Below, piece by piece: positions 37,271-51,800 of a DNA stretch of 64,000 nucleotides; the first letter of the stretch is position 1, and the number at the start of each line of letters is the position of its first letter. Both the position numbers and the translations under genes were made by a program. The notes under the pieces were generated by a model. The model did not search any database and had not been told where the DNA came from. It was given only the letters and a program-made list of their open reading frames with translations. The stretch is taken from positions 10,168,001-10,232,000 of the forward strand of contig OZ059895.1 of the NCBI GenBank assembly GCA_964057225.1. Direction: 5' to 3'. The DNA is from Auanema rhodensis (Eukaryota > Nematoda > Chromadorea > Rhabditida > Rhabditidae).

Positions 37271-38289
37271 TGAGCATATATCCATAGTAATCATGTTTTG
37301 CGGCGGGTTCAACTTGCTATTTCGTTTGATTTTTATGAAAAATTAAATATTCTAAAACTTTTATTTCTTGTCCTAGAAATACGTGCTACATCTCATTAAA
37401 CTAAGAATTAGTTGATTGAGAAGGCAAAACAAATTTTGTTAGCACAGAACCATATTAATCATATTTTCCGGCGGGCTCAAGTTGCTATTTTGTTCGATTT
37501 TTATGAAAAAATAAAAATTTTAAAATGTTTATTTTTAGCCCTAGAAATACGTGCAACATCTTATTATCTAAGAAAATTTGAAAATTAAATAATTGAAAAA
37601 GTAAAACAGATTTTGTTAGCACAGAAACATATTGCTCATATTTTAAGGCGGGCTCAAGTTGCTATTTTGTTCGATTTTCATGAAAAAATAAAAATTTTAA
37701 AATGTTTATTTTTAGCCCTAGAAATACGTGCAACATCTTACTCAACTCAAAATCAACTGTTTAATAATATAATTTAGGTTTTGTGAGCATATATCCATAG
37801 TGATCATGTTTTGCGGCGGGTTCAACTTGCTATTTCGTTTGATTTTTATGAAAAATTAAATATTCTAAAAATTTTATTTCTTGTCCTAGAAATACGTGCT
37901 ACATCTCTTTAAACTAAGAATTAGTTGATTGAGAAGGCAAAACAAATTTTGTTAGCACAGAACCATATTAATCATATTTTCCGGCGGGCTCAAGTTGCTA
38001 TTTTGTTCGATTTTTATGAAAAAATAAAAATTTTAAAATGTTTATTTTTAGCCCTAGAAATACGTGCAACATCTTATTATCTAAGAAAATTTGAAAATTA
38101 AATAATTGAAAAAGTAAAACAGATTTTGTTAGCACAGAAACATATTGATCATATTTTAAGGCGGGCTCAAGTTGCTATTTTGTTCGATTTTCATGAAAAA
38201 ATAAAAATTTTAAAATGTTTATTTTTAGCCCTAGAAATACGTGCAACATCTTACTCAACTCAAAATCAACTGTTTGATAATATAAATTA

Positions 38290-41200
38290 GGTTTTGTGAG
38301 CATATATCCATAGTTATCATGTTTTGCGGCGGGTTCAACTTGCTATTTCGTTTGATTTTTATGAAAAATTAAATATTCTAAAAATTTTATTTCTTGTCCT
38401 AGAAATACGTGCTAATCTCATTAAACTAAGAATTAGTTGATTGAGGAGGCAAAACAGATTTTGTTAGCACAGAAACATATTAATCATATTTTAAGGCGGG
38501 CTCAAGTTGCTATTTTGTTCGATTTTCATGAAAAAATAAAAACTTTAAAATGTTTATTTTCAGCCCTAGAAATACGTGCAACATCTTACTCAACTCAAAA
38601 TCAACTGTTTAATAATATAATTTAGGTTTTGTGAGCATATATCCATAGTAATCATGTTTTGCGGCGGGTTCAACTTGCTATTTCGTTTGATTTTTATGAA
38701 AAATTAAATATTCTAAAACTTTTATTTCTTGTCCTAGAAATACGTGCTACATCTTATTAAACTAAGAATTAGTTGATTGAGAAGGCAAAACAAATTTTGT
38801 TAGCACAGAACCATATTAATCATATTTTCCGGCGGGCTCAAGTTGCTATTTTGTTCGATTTTCATGAAAAAATAAAAACTTTAAAATGTTTATTTTCAGC
38901 CCTAGAAATACGTGCAACATCTTACTCAACTCAAAATCAACTGTTTAATAATATAATTTAGGTTTTGTGAGCATATATCCATAGTAATCATGTTTTGCGG
39001 CGGGTTCAACTTGCTATTTCGTTTGATTTTTATGAAAAATTAAATATTCTAAAACTTTTATTTCTTGTCCTAGAAATACGTGCTACATCTTATTAAACTA
39101 AGAATTAGTTGATTGAGAAGGCAAAACAAATTTTGTTAGCACAGAACCATATTAATCATATTTTCCGGCGGGCTCAAGTTGCTATTTTGTTCGATTTTCA
39201 TGAAAAAATAAAAATTTTAAAATGTTTATTTTTAGCCCTAGAAATACGTGCAACATCTTATTATCTAAGAAAATTTGAAAATTAAATAATTGAGAAAGTA
39301 AAACAGATTTTGTTAGCACAGAAACATATTAATCATATTTTAAGGCGGGCTCAAGTTGCTATTTTGTTCGATTTTCATGAAAAAATAAAAATTTTAAAAT
39401 GTTTATTTTTAGCCCTAGAAATACGTGCAACATCTTACTCAACTCAAAATCAACTGTTTGATAATATAAATTAGGTTCTGTGAGCATATATCCATAGTAA
39501 TCATGTTTTGCGGCGGGTTCAACTTGCTATTTCGTTTGATTTTTATGAAAAATTAAATATTCTAAAACTTTTATTTCTTGTCCTAGAAATACGTGCTACA
39601 TCTTATTAAACTAAGAATTAGTTGATTGAGAAGGCAAAACAAATTTTGTTAGCACAGAACCATATTAATCATATTTTCCGGCGGGCTCAAGTTGCTATTT
39701 TGTTCGATTTTCATGAAAAAATAAAAATTTTAAAATGTTTATTTTTAGCCCTAGAAATACGTGCAACATCTTATTATCTAAGAAAATTTGAAAATTAAAT
39801 AATTGAAAAAGTAAAACAGATTTTGTTAGCACAGAAACATATTAATCATATTTTAAGGCGGGCTCAAGTTGCTATTTTGTTCGATTTTCATGAAAAAATA
39901 AAAATTTTAAAATGTTTATTTTTAGCCCTAGAAATACGTGCAACATCTTACTCAACTCAAAATCAACTGTTTGATAATATAAATTAGGTTCTGTGAGCAT
40001 ATATCCATAGTAATCATGTTTTGCGGCGGGTTCAACTTGCTATTTCGTTTGATTTTTATGAAAAATTAAATATTCTAAAACTTTTATTTCTTGTCTTAGA
40101 AAAACGTGCTACATCTCATTAAACTAAGAATTAGTTGATTGAAGAGGCAAAACAAATTTTGTTAGCACAGAACCATATTAATCATATTTTCCGGCGGGTT
40201 CAAGTTGCTATTTTGTTCGATTTTCATGAAAAAATAAAATTTTTAAAATGTTTATTTTTAGCCCTAGAAATACGTGCAACATCTTACTCAACTCAAAATC
40301 AACTGTTTGATAATATAAATTAGGTTTTGTGAGCATATATCCATAGTAATCATGTTTTGCGGCGGGTTCAACTTGCTATTTCGTTTGATTTTTATGAAAA
40401 ATTAAATATTCTAAAACTTTTATTTCTTGTCTTAGAAAAACGTGCTACATCTCATTAAACTAAGAATTAGTTGATTGAAAAGGCAAAACAAATTTTGTTA
40501 GCACAGAACCATATTAATCATATTTTCCGGCGGGCTCAAGTTGCTATTTTGTTCGATTTTCATGAAAAAATAAAAATTTTAAAATGTTTATTTTTAGCCC
40601 TAGAAATACGTGCAACATCTTATTATCTAAGAAAATTTGAAAATTAAATAATTGAAAAAGTAAAACAGATTTTGTTAGCACAGAAACATATTAATCATAT
40701 TTTCCGGCGGGTTCAAGTTGCTATTTTGTTCGATTTTCATGAAAAAATAAAATTTTTAAAATGTTTATTTTTAGCCCTAGAAATACGTGCAACATCTTAC
40801 TCAACTCAAAATCAACTGTTTGATAATATAAATTAGGTTTTGTGAGCATATATCCATAGTAATCATGTTTTGCGGCGGGTTCAACTTGCTATTTCGTTTG
40901 ATTTTTATGAAAAATTAAATATTCTAAAACTTTTATTTCTTGTCTTAGAAAAACGTGCTACATCTCATTAAACTAAGAATTAGTTGATTGAAAAGGCAAA
41001 ACAAATTTTGTTAGCACAGAACCATATTAATCATATTTTCCGGCGGGCTCAAGTTGCTATTTTGTTCGATTTTCATGAAAAAATAAAAATTTTAAAATGT
41101 TTATTTTTAGCCCTAGAAATACGTGCAACATCTTACTCAACTCAAAATCAACTGTTTGATAATATAAATTAGGTTTTGTGAGCATATATCCATAGCAATC

Positions 41201-44200
41201 ATGTTTTGTGGCGGGTTCAACTTGCTATTTCGTTTGATTTTTATGAAAAATTAAATATTCTAAAAATTTTATTTCTTGTCCTAGAAATACGTGCTACATC
41301 TCATTAAACTAAGAATTAGTTGATTGAGGAGGCAAAACAAATTTTGTTAGCACAGAACCATATTAATCATATTTTAAGGCGGGCTCAAGTTGCTATTTTG
41401 TTCGATTTTCATGAAAAAATAAAAATTTTAAAATGTTTATTTTTAGCCCTAGAAATACGTGCAACATCTTATTATCTAAGAAAATTTGAAAATTAAATAA
41501 TTGAAAAAGTAAAACAGATTTTGTTAGCCCAGAAACATATTAATCATATTTTAAGGCGGGCTCAAGTTGCTATTTTGTTCGATTTTCATGAAAAAATAAA
41601 AATTTTAAAATGTTTATTTTTAGCCCTAGAAATACGTGCAACATCTTACTCAACCCAAAATCATTTGTTTGATAATATAAATTAGGTTTTGTGAGCATAT
41701 ATCCATAGCAATCATGTTTTGCGGCGGGTTCAACTTGCTATTTCGTTTGCTTTTTATGAAAAATTAAATATTCTAAAAATTTTATTTCTTGTCCTAGAAA
41801 TACGTGCTACATCTCATTAAACTGAGAATTAGTTGATTAAGAAGGCAAAACAAATTTTGTTAGCACAGAACCATATTAATCATATTTTCCGGCGGGCTCA
41901 AGTTGCTATTTTGCTCGATTTTCATGAAAAAATAAAAATTTTAAAATGTTTATTTTTAGCCCTAGAAACACGTGCAACATCTTACTCAACTCAAAATCAA
42001 CTGTTTGATAATATAAATTAGATTTTGTGAGCATATATCCATAGTGATCATGTTTTGCGGCGGGTTCAACTTGCTATTTCGTTTGATTTTTATGAAAAAT
42101 TAAATATTCTAAAAATTTTATTTCTTGTCCTAGAAATACGTGCTACATCTCATTAAACTGAGAATTAGTTGATTAAGAAGGCAAAACAAATTTTGTTAGC
42201 ACAGAACCATATTAATCATATTTTCCGGCGGGTTCAAGTTGCTATTTTGTTCGATTTTCATGAAAAAATAAAAATTTTAAAATGTTTATTTTTAGCCCTA
42301 GAAATACGTGCAACATCTTACTCAACTCAAAATCAACTGTTTGATAATATAAATTAGGTTTTGTGAGCATATATCCATAGCAATCATGTTTTGTGGCGGG
42401 TTCAACTTGCTATTTCGTTTGATTTTTATGAAAAATTAAATATTCTAAAAATTTTATTTCTTGTCCTAGAAATACGTGCTACATCTCATTAAACTAAGAA
42501 TTAGTTGATTGAAAAGGCAAAACAAATTTTGTTAGCACAGAACCATATTAATCATATTTTCCGGCGGGCTCAAGTTGCTATTTTGTTCGATTTTCATGAA
42601 AAAATAAAAATTTTAAAATGTTTATTTTTAGCCCTAGAAATACGTGCAACATCTTACTCAACTCAAAATCAACTGTTTGATAATATAAATTAGGTTTTGT
42701 GAGCATATATCCATAGCAATCATGTTTTGTGGCGGGTTCAACTTGCTATTTCGTTTGATTTTTATGAAAAATTAAATATTCTAAAAATTTTATTTCTTGT
42801 CCTAGAAATACGTGCTACATCTCATTAAACTAAGAATTAGTTGATTGAGGAGGCAAAACAAATTTTGTTAGCACAGAACCATATTAATCATATTTTAAGG
42901 CGGGCTCAAGTTGCTATTTTGTTCGATTTTCATGAAAAAATAAAAATTTTAAAATGTTTATTTTTAGCCCTAGAAATACGTGCAACATCTTATTATCTAA
43001 GAAAATTTGAAAATTAAATAATTGAAAAAGTAAAACAGATTTTGTTAGCCCAGAAACATATTAATCATATTTTAAGGCGGGCTCAAGTTGCTATTTTGTT
43101 CGATTTTTATGAAAAAATAAAAATTTTAAAATGTTTATTTTTAGCCCTAGAAATACGTGCAACATCTTATTATCTAAGAAAATTTGAAAATTAAATAATT
43201 GAAAAAGTGAAACAGATTTTGTTAGCACAGAAACATATTGATCATATTTTAAGGCGGGCTCAAGTTGCTATTTTGTTCGATTTTCATGAAAAAATAAAAA
43301 TTTTAAAATGTTTATTTTTAGCCCTAGAAATACGTGCAACATCTTACTCAACTCAAAATCAACTGTTTGATAATATAAATTAGGTTTTGTGAGCATATAT
43401 CCATAGTAATCATGTTTTGCGGCGGGTTCAACTTGCTATTTCGTTTGATTTTTATGAAAAATTAAATATTCTAAAAATTTTATTTCTTGTCCTAGAAATA
43501 CGTGCTACATCTCTTTAAACTAAGAATTAGTTGATTGAGAAGGCAAAACAAATTTTGTTAGCACAGAACCATATTAATCATATTTTCCGGCGGGCTTAAG
43601 TTGCTATTTTGTTCGATTTTCATGAAAAAATAAAAATTTTTAAATGTTTATTTTTAGCCCTAGAAATACGTGCAACATCTTATTATCTAAGAAAATTTGA
43701 AAATTAAATAATTGAAAAAGTAAAACAGATTTTGTTAGCACAGAAACATATTGATCATATTTTAAGGCGGGCTCAAGTTGCTATTTTGTTCGATTTTCAT
43801 GAAAAAATAAAAATTTTAAAATGTTTATTTTTAGCCCTAGAAATACGTGCAACATCTTACTCAACTCAAAATCAACTGTTTGATAATATAAATTAGGTTT
43901 TGTGAGCACAGAAACATATTAATCATATTTTAAGGCGGGCTCAAGTTGCTATTTTGTTCGATTTTCATGAAAAAATAAAAATTTTAAAATGTTTATTTTT
44001 AGCCCTAGAAATACGTGCAACATCTTACTCAACTCAAAATCAACTGTTTGATAATATAAATTAGGTTTTGTGAGCATATATCCATAGTTATCATGTTTTG
44101 CGGCGGGTTCAACTTGCTATTTCGTTTGATTTTTATGAAAAATTAAATATTCTAAAAATTTTATTTCTTGTCCTAGAAATACGTGCTAATCTCATTAAAC

Positions 44201-45420
44201 TAAGAATTAGTTGATTGAGGAGGCAAAACAGATTTTGTTAGCACAGAAACATATTAATCATATTTTAAGGCGGGCTCAAGTTGCTATTTTGTTCGATTTT
44301 CATGAAAAAATAAAAACTTTAAAATGTTTATTTTCAGCCCTAGAAATACGTGCAACATCTTACTCAACTCAAAATCAACTGTTTAATAATATAATTTAGG
44401 TTTTGTGAGCATATATCCATAGTAATCATGTTTTGCGGCGGGTTCAACTTGCTATTTCGTTTGATTTTTATGAAAAATTAAATATTCTAAAACTTTTATT
44501 TCTTGTCCTAGAAATACGTGCAACATCTTATTATCTAAGAAAATTTGAAAATTAAATAATTGAAAAAGTAAAACAGATTTTGTTAGCACAGAAACATATT
44601 AATCATATTTTAAGGCGGGCTCAAGTTGCTATTTTGTTCGATTTTCATGAAAAAATAAAAATTTTAAAATGTTTATTTTTAGCCCTAGAAATACGTGCAA
44701 CATCTTACTCAACTCAAAATCAACTGTTTGATAATATAAATTAGGTTCTGTGAGCATATATCCATAGTAATCATGTTTTGCGGCGGGTTCAACTTGCTAT
44801 TTCGTTTGATTTTTATGAAAAATTAAATATTCTAAAACTTTTATTTCTTGTCCTAGAAATACGTGCTACATCTTATTAAACTAAGAATTAGTTGATTGAG
44901 AAGGCAAAACAAATTTTGTTAGCACAGAACCATATTAATCATATTTTCCGGCGGGCTCAAGTTGCTATTTTGTTCGATTTTCATGAAAAAATAAAAATTT
45001 TAAAATGTTTATTTTTAGCCCTAGAAATACGTGCAACATCTTATTATCTAAGAAAATTTGAAAATTAAATAATTGAAAAAGTAAAACAGATTTTGTTAGC
45101 ACAGAAACATATTAATCATATTTTAAGGCGGGCTCAAGTTGCTATTTTGTTCGATTTTCATGAAAAAATAAAAATTTTAAAATGTTTATTTTTAGCCCTA
45201 GAAATACGTGCAACATCTTACTCAACTCAAAATCAACTGTTTGATAATATAAATTAGGTTCTGTGAGCATATATCCATAGTAATCATGTTTTGCGGCGGG
45301 TTCAACTTGCTATTTCGTTTGATTTTTATGAAAAATTAAATATTCTAAAACTTTTATTTCTTGTCTTAGAAAAACGTGCTACATCTCATTAAACTAAGAA
45401 TTAGTTGATTGAAGAGGCAA
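38290..45420 (+). repeat. Blocks repeated at 5774 bp in the main array
   Basis: The rare TAGTTATCATG variant at 38311 recurs at 44085. The GTGCTAATCTC deletion variant and the AAAACTTTAAAATG / TTTTCAGCCC gamma variant follow at the same 5774-bp offset (38437 with 44211). Later parts match at other offsets because trimers were gained or lost. Confidence 0.8.
43905..43925 (+). other. Irregular gamma/beta junction in satellite B
   Basis: TTTTGTGAGCA of gamma continues directly as CAGAAACATATTAATC, the end of a beta monomer. The alpha that should lie between is missing. This looks like an exchange at the shared TTTTGTnAGCA motif. Confidence 0.8.
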
Positions 45421-48400
45421 AACAAATTTTGTTAGCACAGAACCATATTAATCATATTTTCCGGCGGGCTCAAGTTGCTATTTTGTTCGATTTTCATGAA
45501 AAAATAAAAATTTTAAAATGTTTATTTTTAGCCCTAGAAATACGTGCAACATCTTATTATCTAAGAAAATTTGAAAATTAAATAATTGAAAAAGTAAAAC
45601 AGATTTTGTTAGCACAGAACCATATTAATCATATTTTCCGGCGGGCTCAAGTTGCTATTTTGTTCGATTTTCATGAAAAAATAAAAATTTTAAAATGTTT
45701 ATTTTTAGCCCTAGAAATACGTGCAACATCTTATTATCTAAGAAAATTTGAAAATTAAATAATTGAAAAAGTAAAACAGATTTTGTTAGCACAGAAACAT
45801 ATTAATCATATTTTCCGGCGGGTTCAAGTTGCTATTTTGTTCGATTTTCATGAAAAAATAAAATTTTTAAAATGTTTATTTTTAGCCCTAGAAATACGTG
45901 CAACATCTTACTCAACTCAAAATCAACTGTTTGATAATATAAATTAGGTTTTGTGAGCATATATCCATAGTAATCATGTTTTGCGGCGGGTTCAACTTGC
46001 TATTTCGTTTGATTTTTATGAAAAATTAAATATTCTAAAACTTTTATTTCTTGTCTTAGAAAAACGTGCTACATCTCATTAAACTAAGAATTAGTTGATT
46101 GAAAAGGCAAAACAAATTTTGTTAGCACAGAACCATATTAATCATATTTTCCGGCGGGCTCAAGTTGCTATTTTGTTCGATTTTCATGAAAAAATAAAAA
46201 TTTTAAAATGTTTATTTTTAGCCCTAGAAATACGTGCAACATCTTACTCAACTCAAAATCAACTGTTTGATAATATAAATTAGGTTTTGTGAGCATATAT
46301 CCATAGCAATCATGTTTTGTGGCGGGTTCAACTTGCTATTTCGTTTGATTTTTATGAAAAATTAAATATTCTAAAAATTTTATTTCTTGTCCTAGAAATA
46401 CGTGCTACATCTCATTAAACTAAGAATTAGTTGATTGAGGAGGCAAAACAAATTTTGTTAGCACAGAACCATATTAATCATATTTTAAGGCGGGCTCAAG
46501 TTGCTATTTTGTTCGATTTTCATGAAAAAATAAAAATTTTGAAATGTTTATTTTTAGCCCTAGAAATACGTGCAACATCTTACTCAACTCAAAATCAACT
46601 GTTTGATAATATAAATTAGGTTTTGTGAGCATATATCCATAGTAATCATGTTTTGCGGCGGGTTCAACTTGCTATTTCGTTTGATTTTTATGAAAAATTA
46701 AATATTCTAAAACTTTTATTTCTTGTCCTAGAAATACGTGCTACATCTCATTAAACTAAGAATTAGTTGATTGAAAAGGCAAAACAAATTTTGTTAGCAC
46801 AGAACTATATTAATCATATTTTCCGGCGGGCTCAAGTTGCTATTTTGTTCGATTTTCATGAAAAAATAAAAATTTTAAAATGTTTATTTTTAGCCCTAGA
46901 AATACGTGCAACATCTTATTATCTAAGAGAATTTGAAAATTAAATAATTGAAAAAGTAAAACAGATTTTGTTAGCACAGAAACATTTTAATCATATTTTA
47001 AGGCGGGCTCAAGTTGCTATTTTGTTCGATTTTCATAGAAAAATAAAAATTTTAAAATGTTTATTTTTAGCCCTAGAAATACGTGCAACATCTTACTCAA
47101 CTCAAAATCAACTGTTTGATAATATAAACTAGGTTTTGTGAGCATATATCCATAGTAATCATGTTTTGCGGCGGGTTCAACTTGCTATTTCGTTTGATTT
47201 TTATGAAAAATTAAATATTCTAAAAATTTTATTTCTTGTTCTAGAAATACGTGCTACATCTCATTAAACTAAGAATTAGTTGATTGAAAAGGCAAAACAA
47301 ATTTTGTTAGCACAGAACCATATTAATCATATTTTCCGGCGGGCTCAAGTTGCTATTTTGTTCGATTTTCATGAAAAAATAAAAATTTTAAAATGTTTAT
47401 TTTTAGCCCTAGAAATACGTGCAACATCTTATTATCTAAGAGAATTTGAAAATTAAATAATTGAAAAAGTAAAACAGATTTTGTTAGCACAGAAACATAT
47501 TAATCATATTTTAAGGCGGGCTCAAGTTGCTATTTTGTTCGATTTTCATGAAAAAATAAAAATTTTAAAATGTTTATTTTTAGCCCTAGAAATACGTGCA
47601 ACATCTTACTCAACTCAAAATTAACTGTTTGATAATATAAATTAAGTTTTGTGAGCATATATCCATAGCAATCATGTTTTGCGGCGGGTTTAACTTGCTA
47701 TTTTGTTTGATTTTTATGAAAAATTAAATATTCTAAAAACTTTATTTCTTGTCCTAGAAATACGTGCTACATCTCATTAAACTAAGAATTAGTTGATTGA
47801 GGAGGCAAAACAAATTTTGTTAGCACAGAACCATATTATTCATATTTTCCGGCGGGCTCAAGTTGCTATTTTGTTCGATTTTCATGAAAAAATAAAAATT
47901 TTAAAATGTTCATTTTTAGCCCTAGAAATACGTGCAACATCTTATTATCTAAGAAAATTTGAAAATTAAATAATTGAAAAAGTAAAACAGATTTTGTTAG
48001 CACAGAAACATATTAATCATATTTTAAGGCGGGCTCAAGTTGCTATTTTGTTCAATTTTCATGAAAAAATAAAAATTTTAAAATGTTCATTTTTAGCCCT
48101 AGAAATACGTGCAACATCTTACTCAACTCAAAATCAACTGTTTGATAATATAAATTAGGTTCTGTGAGCATATATCCATAGTAATCATGTTTTGCGGCGG
48201 GTTCAACTTGCTATTTCGTTTGATTTTTATGAAAAATTAAATATTCTAAAAATTTTATTTCTTGTCCTAGAAATACGTGCTACATCTCTTTAAACTAAGA
48301 ATTAGTTGATTGAGAAGGCAAAACAAATTTTGTTAGCACAGAACCATATTAATCATATTTTCCGGCGGGCTTCAGTTGCTATTTTGTTCGATTTTCATGA

Positions 48401-48869
48401 AAAAATAAAAATTTTAAAATGTTTATTTTTAGCCCTAGAAATACGTGCAACATCTTACTCAACTCAAAATCAACTGTTTAATAATATAATTTAGGTTTTG
48501 TGAGCATATATCCATAGTAATCATGTTTTGCGGCGGGTTCAACTTGCTATTTCGTTTGATTTTTATGAAAAATTAAATATTCTAAAACTTTTATTTCTTG
48601 TCCTAGAAATACGTGCTACATCTCATTAAACTAAGAATTAGTTGATTGAAAAGGCAAAACAAATTTTGTTAGCACAGAACCACATTAATCATATTTTCCG
48701 GCGGGCTCAAGTTGCTATTTTGTTCGATTTTCATGAAAAAATAAAAATTTTAAAATGTTTATTTTTAGCCCTAGAAATACGTGCAACATCTTACTCAACT
48801 CAAAATCAACTGTTTGATAATATAAATTAGGTTTTGTGAGCATATATCCATAGTAATCATGTTTTGCGG

Positions 48870-51800
48870 CGGGTTCAACTTACTATTTCGTTTGATTTTT
48901 ATGAAAAATTAAATATTCTAAAACTTTTATTTCTTGTCCTAGAAATACGTGCTACATCTCATTAAACTAAGAATTAGTTGATTGAAAAGGCAAAACAAAT
49001 TTTGTTAGCACAGAACCATATTAATCATATTTTCCGGCGGGCTCAAGTTGCTATTTTGCTCGATTTTCATGAAATAATAAAAAATTTAAAATGTTTATTT
49101 TTAGCCCTAGAAATACGTGCAACATCTTACTCAACTCAAAATCAACTGTTTGATAATATAAATTAGGTTTTGTGAGCATATATCCATAGTAATCATGTTT
49201 TGCGGCGGGTTCAACTTACTATTTCGTTTGATTTTTATGAAAAATTAAATATTCTAAAACTTTTATTTCTTGTCCTAGAAATACGTGCTACACCTCTTTG
49301 AACTAAGAATTAGTTGATTGAGGAGGCAAAACAAATTTTGTTAGCACAGAACCATATTAATCATATTTTCCGGCGGGCTCAAGTTGCTATTTTGTTCGAT
49401 TTTCATGAAAAAATAAAAATTTTAAAATGTTTATTTTTAGCCCTAGAAATACGTGCAACATCTTACTCAACTCAAAATCAACTGTTTGATAATATAAATT
49501 AGGTTTTGTGAGCATATATCCATAGTAATCATGTTTTGCGGCGGGTTCAACTTGCTATTTCGTTTGATTTTTATGAAAAATTAAATATTCTAAAACTTTT
49601 ATTTCTTGTCCTAGAAAAACGTGCTACATCTCATTAAACTAAGAATTAGTTGATTGAAAAGGCAAAACAAATTTTGTTAGCACAGAACCATATTAATCAT
49701 ATTTTCCGGCGGGCTCAAGTTGCTATTTTGTTCGATTTTCATGAAAAAATAAAAATTTTAAAATGTTTATTTTTAGCCCTAGAAATACGAGCAACATCTT
49801 ATTATCTAAGAAAATTTGAAAATTAAATAATTGAAAAAGTAAAACAGATTTTGTTAGCACAGAAACATATTAATCATATTTTAAGGCGGGCTCAAGTTGC
49901 TATTTTGTTCGATTTTCATGAAAAAATAAAAATTTTAAAATGTTTATTTTTAGCCCTAGAAATACGTGCAACATCTTACTCAACTCAAAATCAACTGTTT
50001 GATAATATAAATTAGGTTTTGTGAGCATATATCCATAGTAATCATGTTTTGCGGCGGGTTCAACTTGCTATTTCGTTTGATTTTTATGAAAAATTAAATA
50101 TTCTAAAACTTTTATTTCTTGTCCTAGAAAAACGTGCTACATCTCATTAAACTAAGAATTAGTTGATTGAAAAGGCAAAACAAATTTTGTTAGCACAGAA
50201 CCATATTAATCATATTTTCCGGCGGGCTCAAGTTGCTATTTTGTTCGATTTTCATGAAAAAATAAAAATTTTAAAATGTTTATTTTTAGCCCTAGAAATA
50301 CGAGCAACATCTTATTATCTAAGAAAATTTGAAAATTAAATAATTGAAAAAGTAAAACAGATTTTGTTAGCACAGAAACATATTAATCATATTTTAAGGC
50401 GGGCTCAAGTTGCTATTTTTTTCGATTTTCATGAAAAAATAAAAATTTTAAAATGTTTATTTTTAGCCCTACAAATACGTGCAACATCTTACTCAACTCA
50501 AAATCAACTGTTTGATAATATAAATTAGGTTTTGTGAGCATATATCCATAGTAATCATGTTTTGCGGCGGGTTCAACTTGCTATTTCGTTTGATTTTTAT
50601 GAAAAATTAAATATTCTAAAATTTTTATTTCTTGTCCTAGAAATACGTGCTACATCTCATTAAACTAAGAATTAGTTGATTGAGAAGGCAAAACAAATTT
50701 TGTTAGCACAGAACCATATTAATCATATTTTCCGGCGGGCTCAAGTTGCTATTTTGTTCGATTTTCATGAAAAAATAAAAATTTTAAAATGTTTATTTTT
50801 AGCCCTAGAAATACGTGCAACATCTTATTATCTAAGAAAATTTGAAAATTAAATAATTGAAAAAGTAAAACAGATTTTGTTAGCACAGAAACATATTAAT
50901 CATATTTTAAGGCGGACTCAAGTTGCTATTTTGTTCGATTTTCATGAAAAAATAAAAATTTTAAAATGTTTATTTTTAGCCCTAGAAATACGTGCAACAT
51001 CTTACTCAACTCAAAATCAACTGTTTGATAATATAAATTAGGTTTTGTGAGCATATATCCATAGCAATCATGTTTTGCGGCGGGTTCAACTTGCTATTTC
51101 CTTTGATTTTTATGAAAAATTAAATATTCTAAAAATTTTATTTCTTGTCCTAGAAATACGTGCTACATCTCATTAAACTAAGAATTAGTTGATTGAGGAG
51201 GCAAAACAAATTTTGTTAGCACAGAACCATATTAATCATATTTTAAGGCGGGCTCAAGTTGCTATTTTGTTCGATTTTCATGAAAAAATAAAAATTTTAA
51301 AATGTTTATTTTTAGCCCTAGAAATACGTGCAACATCTTACTCAACTCAAAATCAACTGTTTAATAATATAATTTAGGTTTTGTGAGCATATATCCATAG
51401 TAATCATGTTTTGCGGCGGGTTCAACTTCCTATTTCGTTTGATTTTTATGAAAAATTAAATATTCTAAAACTTTTATTTCTTGTCCTAGAAATACGTGCT
51501 ACATCTCATTAAACTAAGAATTAGTTGATTGAAAAGGCAAAACAAATTTTGTTAGCACAGAACCATATTAATCATATTTTCCGGCGGGCTCAAGTTGCTA
51601 TTTTGTTCGATTTTCATGAAAAAATAAAAATTTTAAAATGTTTATTTTTAGCCCTAGAAATACGTGCAACATCTTATTATCTAAGAGAATTTGAAAATTA
51701 AATAATTGAAAAAGTAAAACAGATTTTGTTAGCACAGAAACATATTAATCATATTTTAAGGCGGGCTCAAGTTGCTATTTTGTTCGATTTTCTTAAAAAA

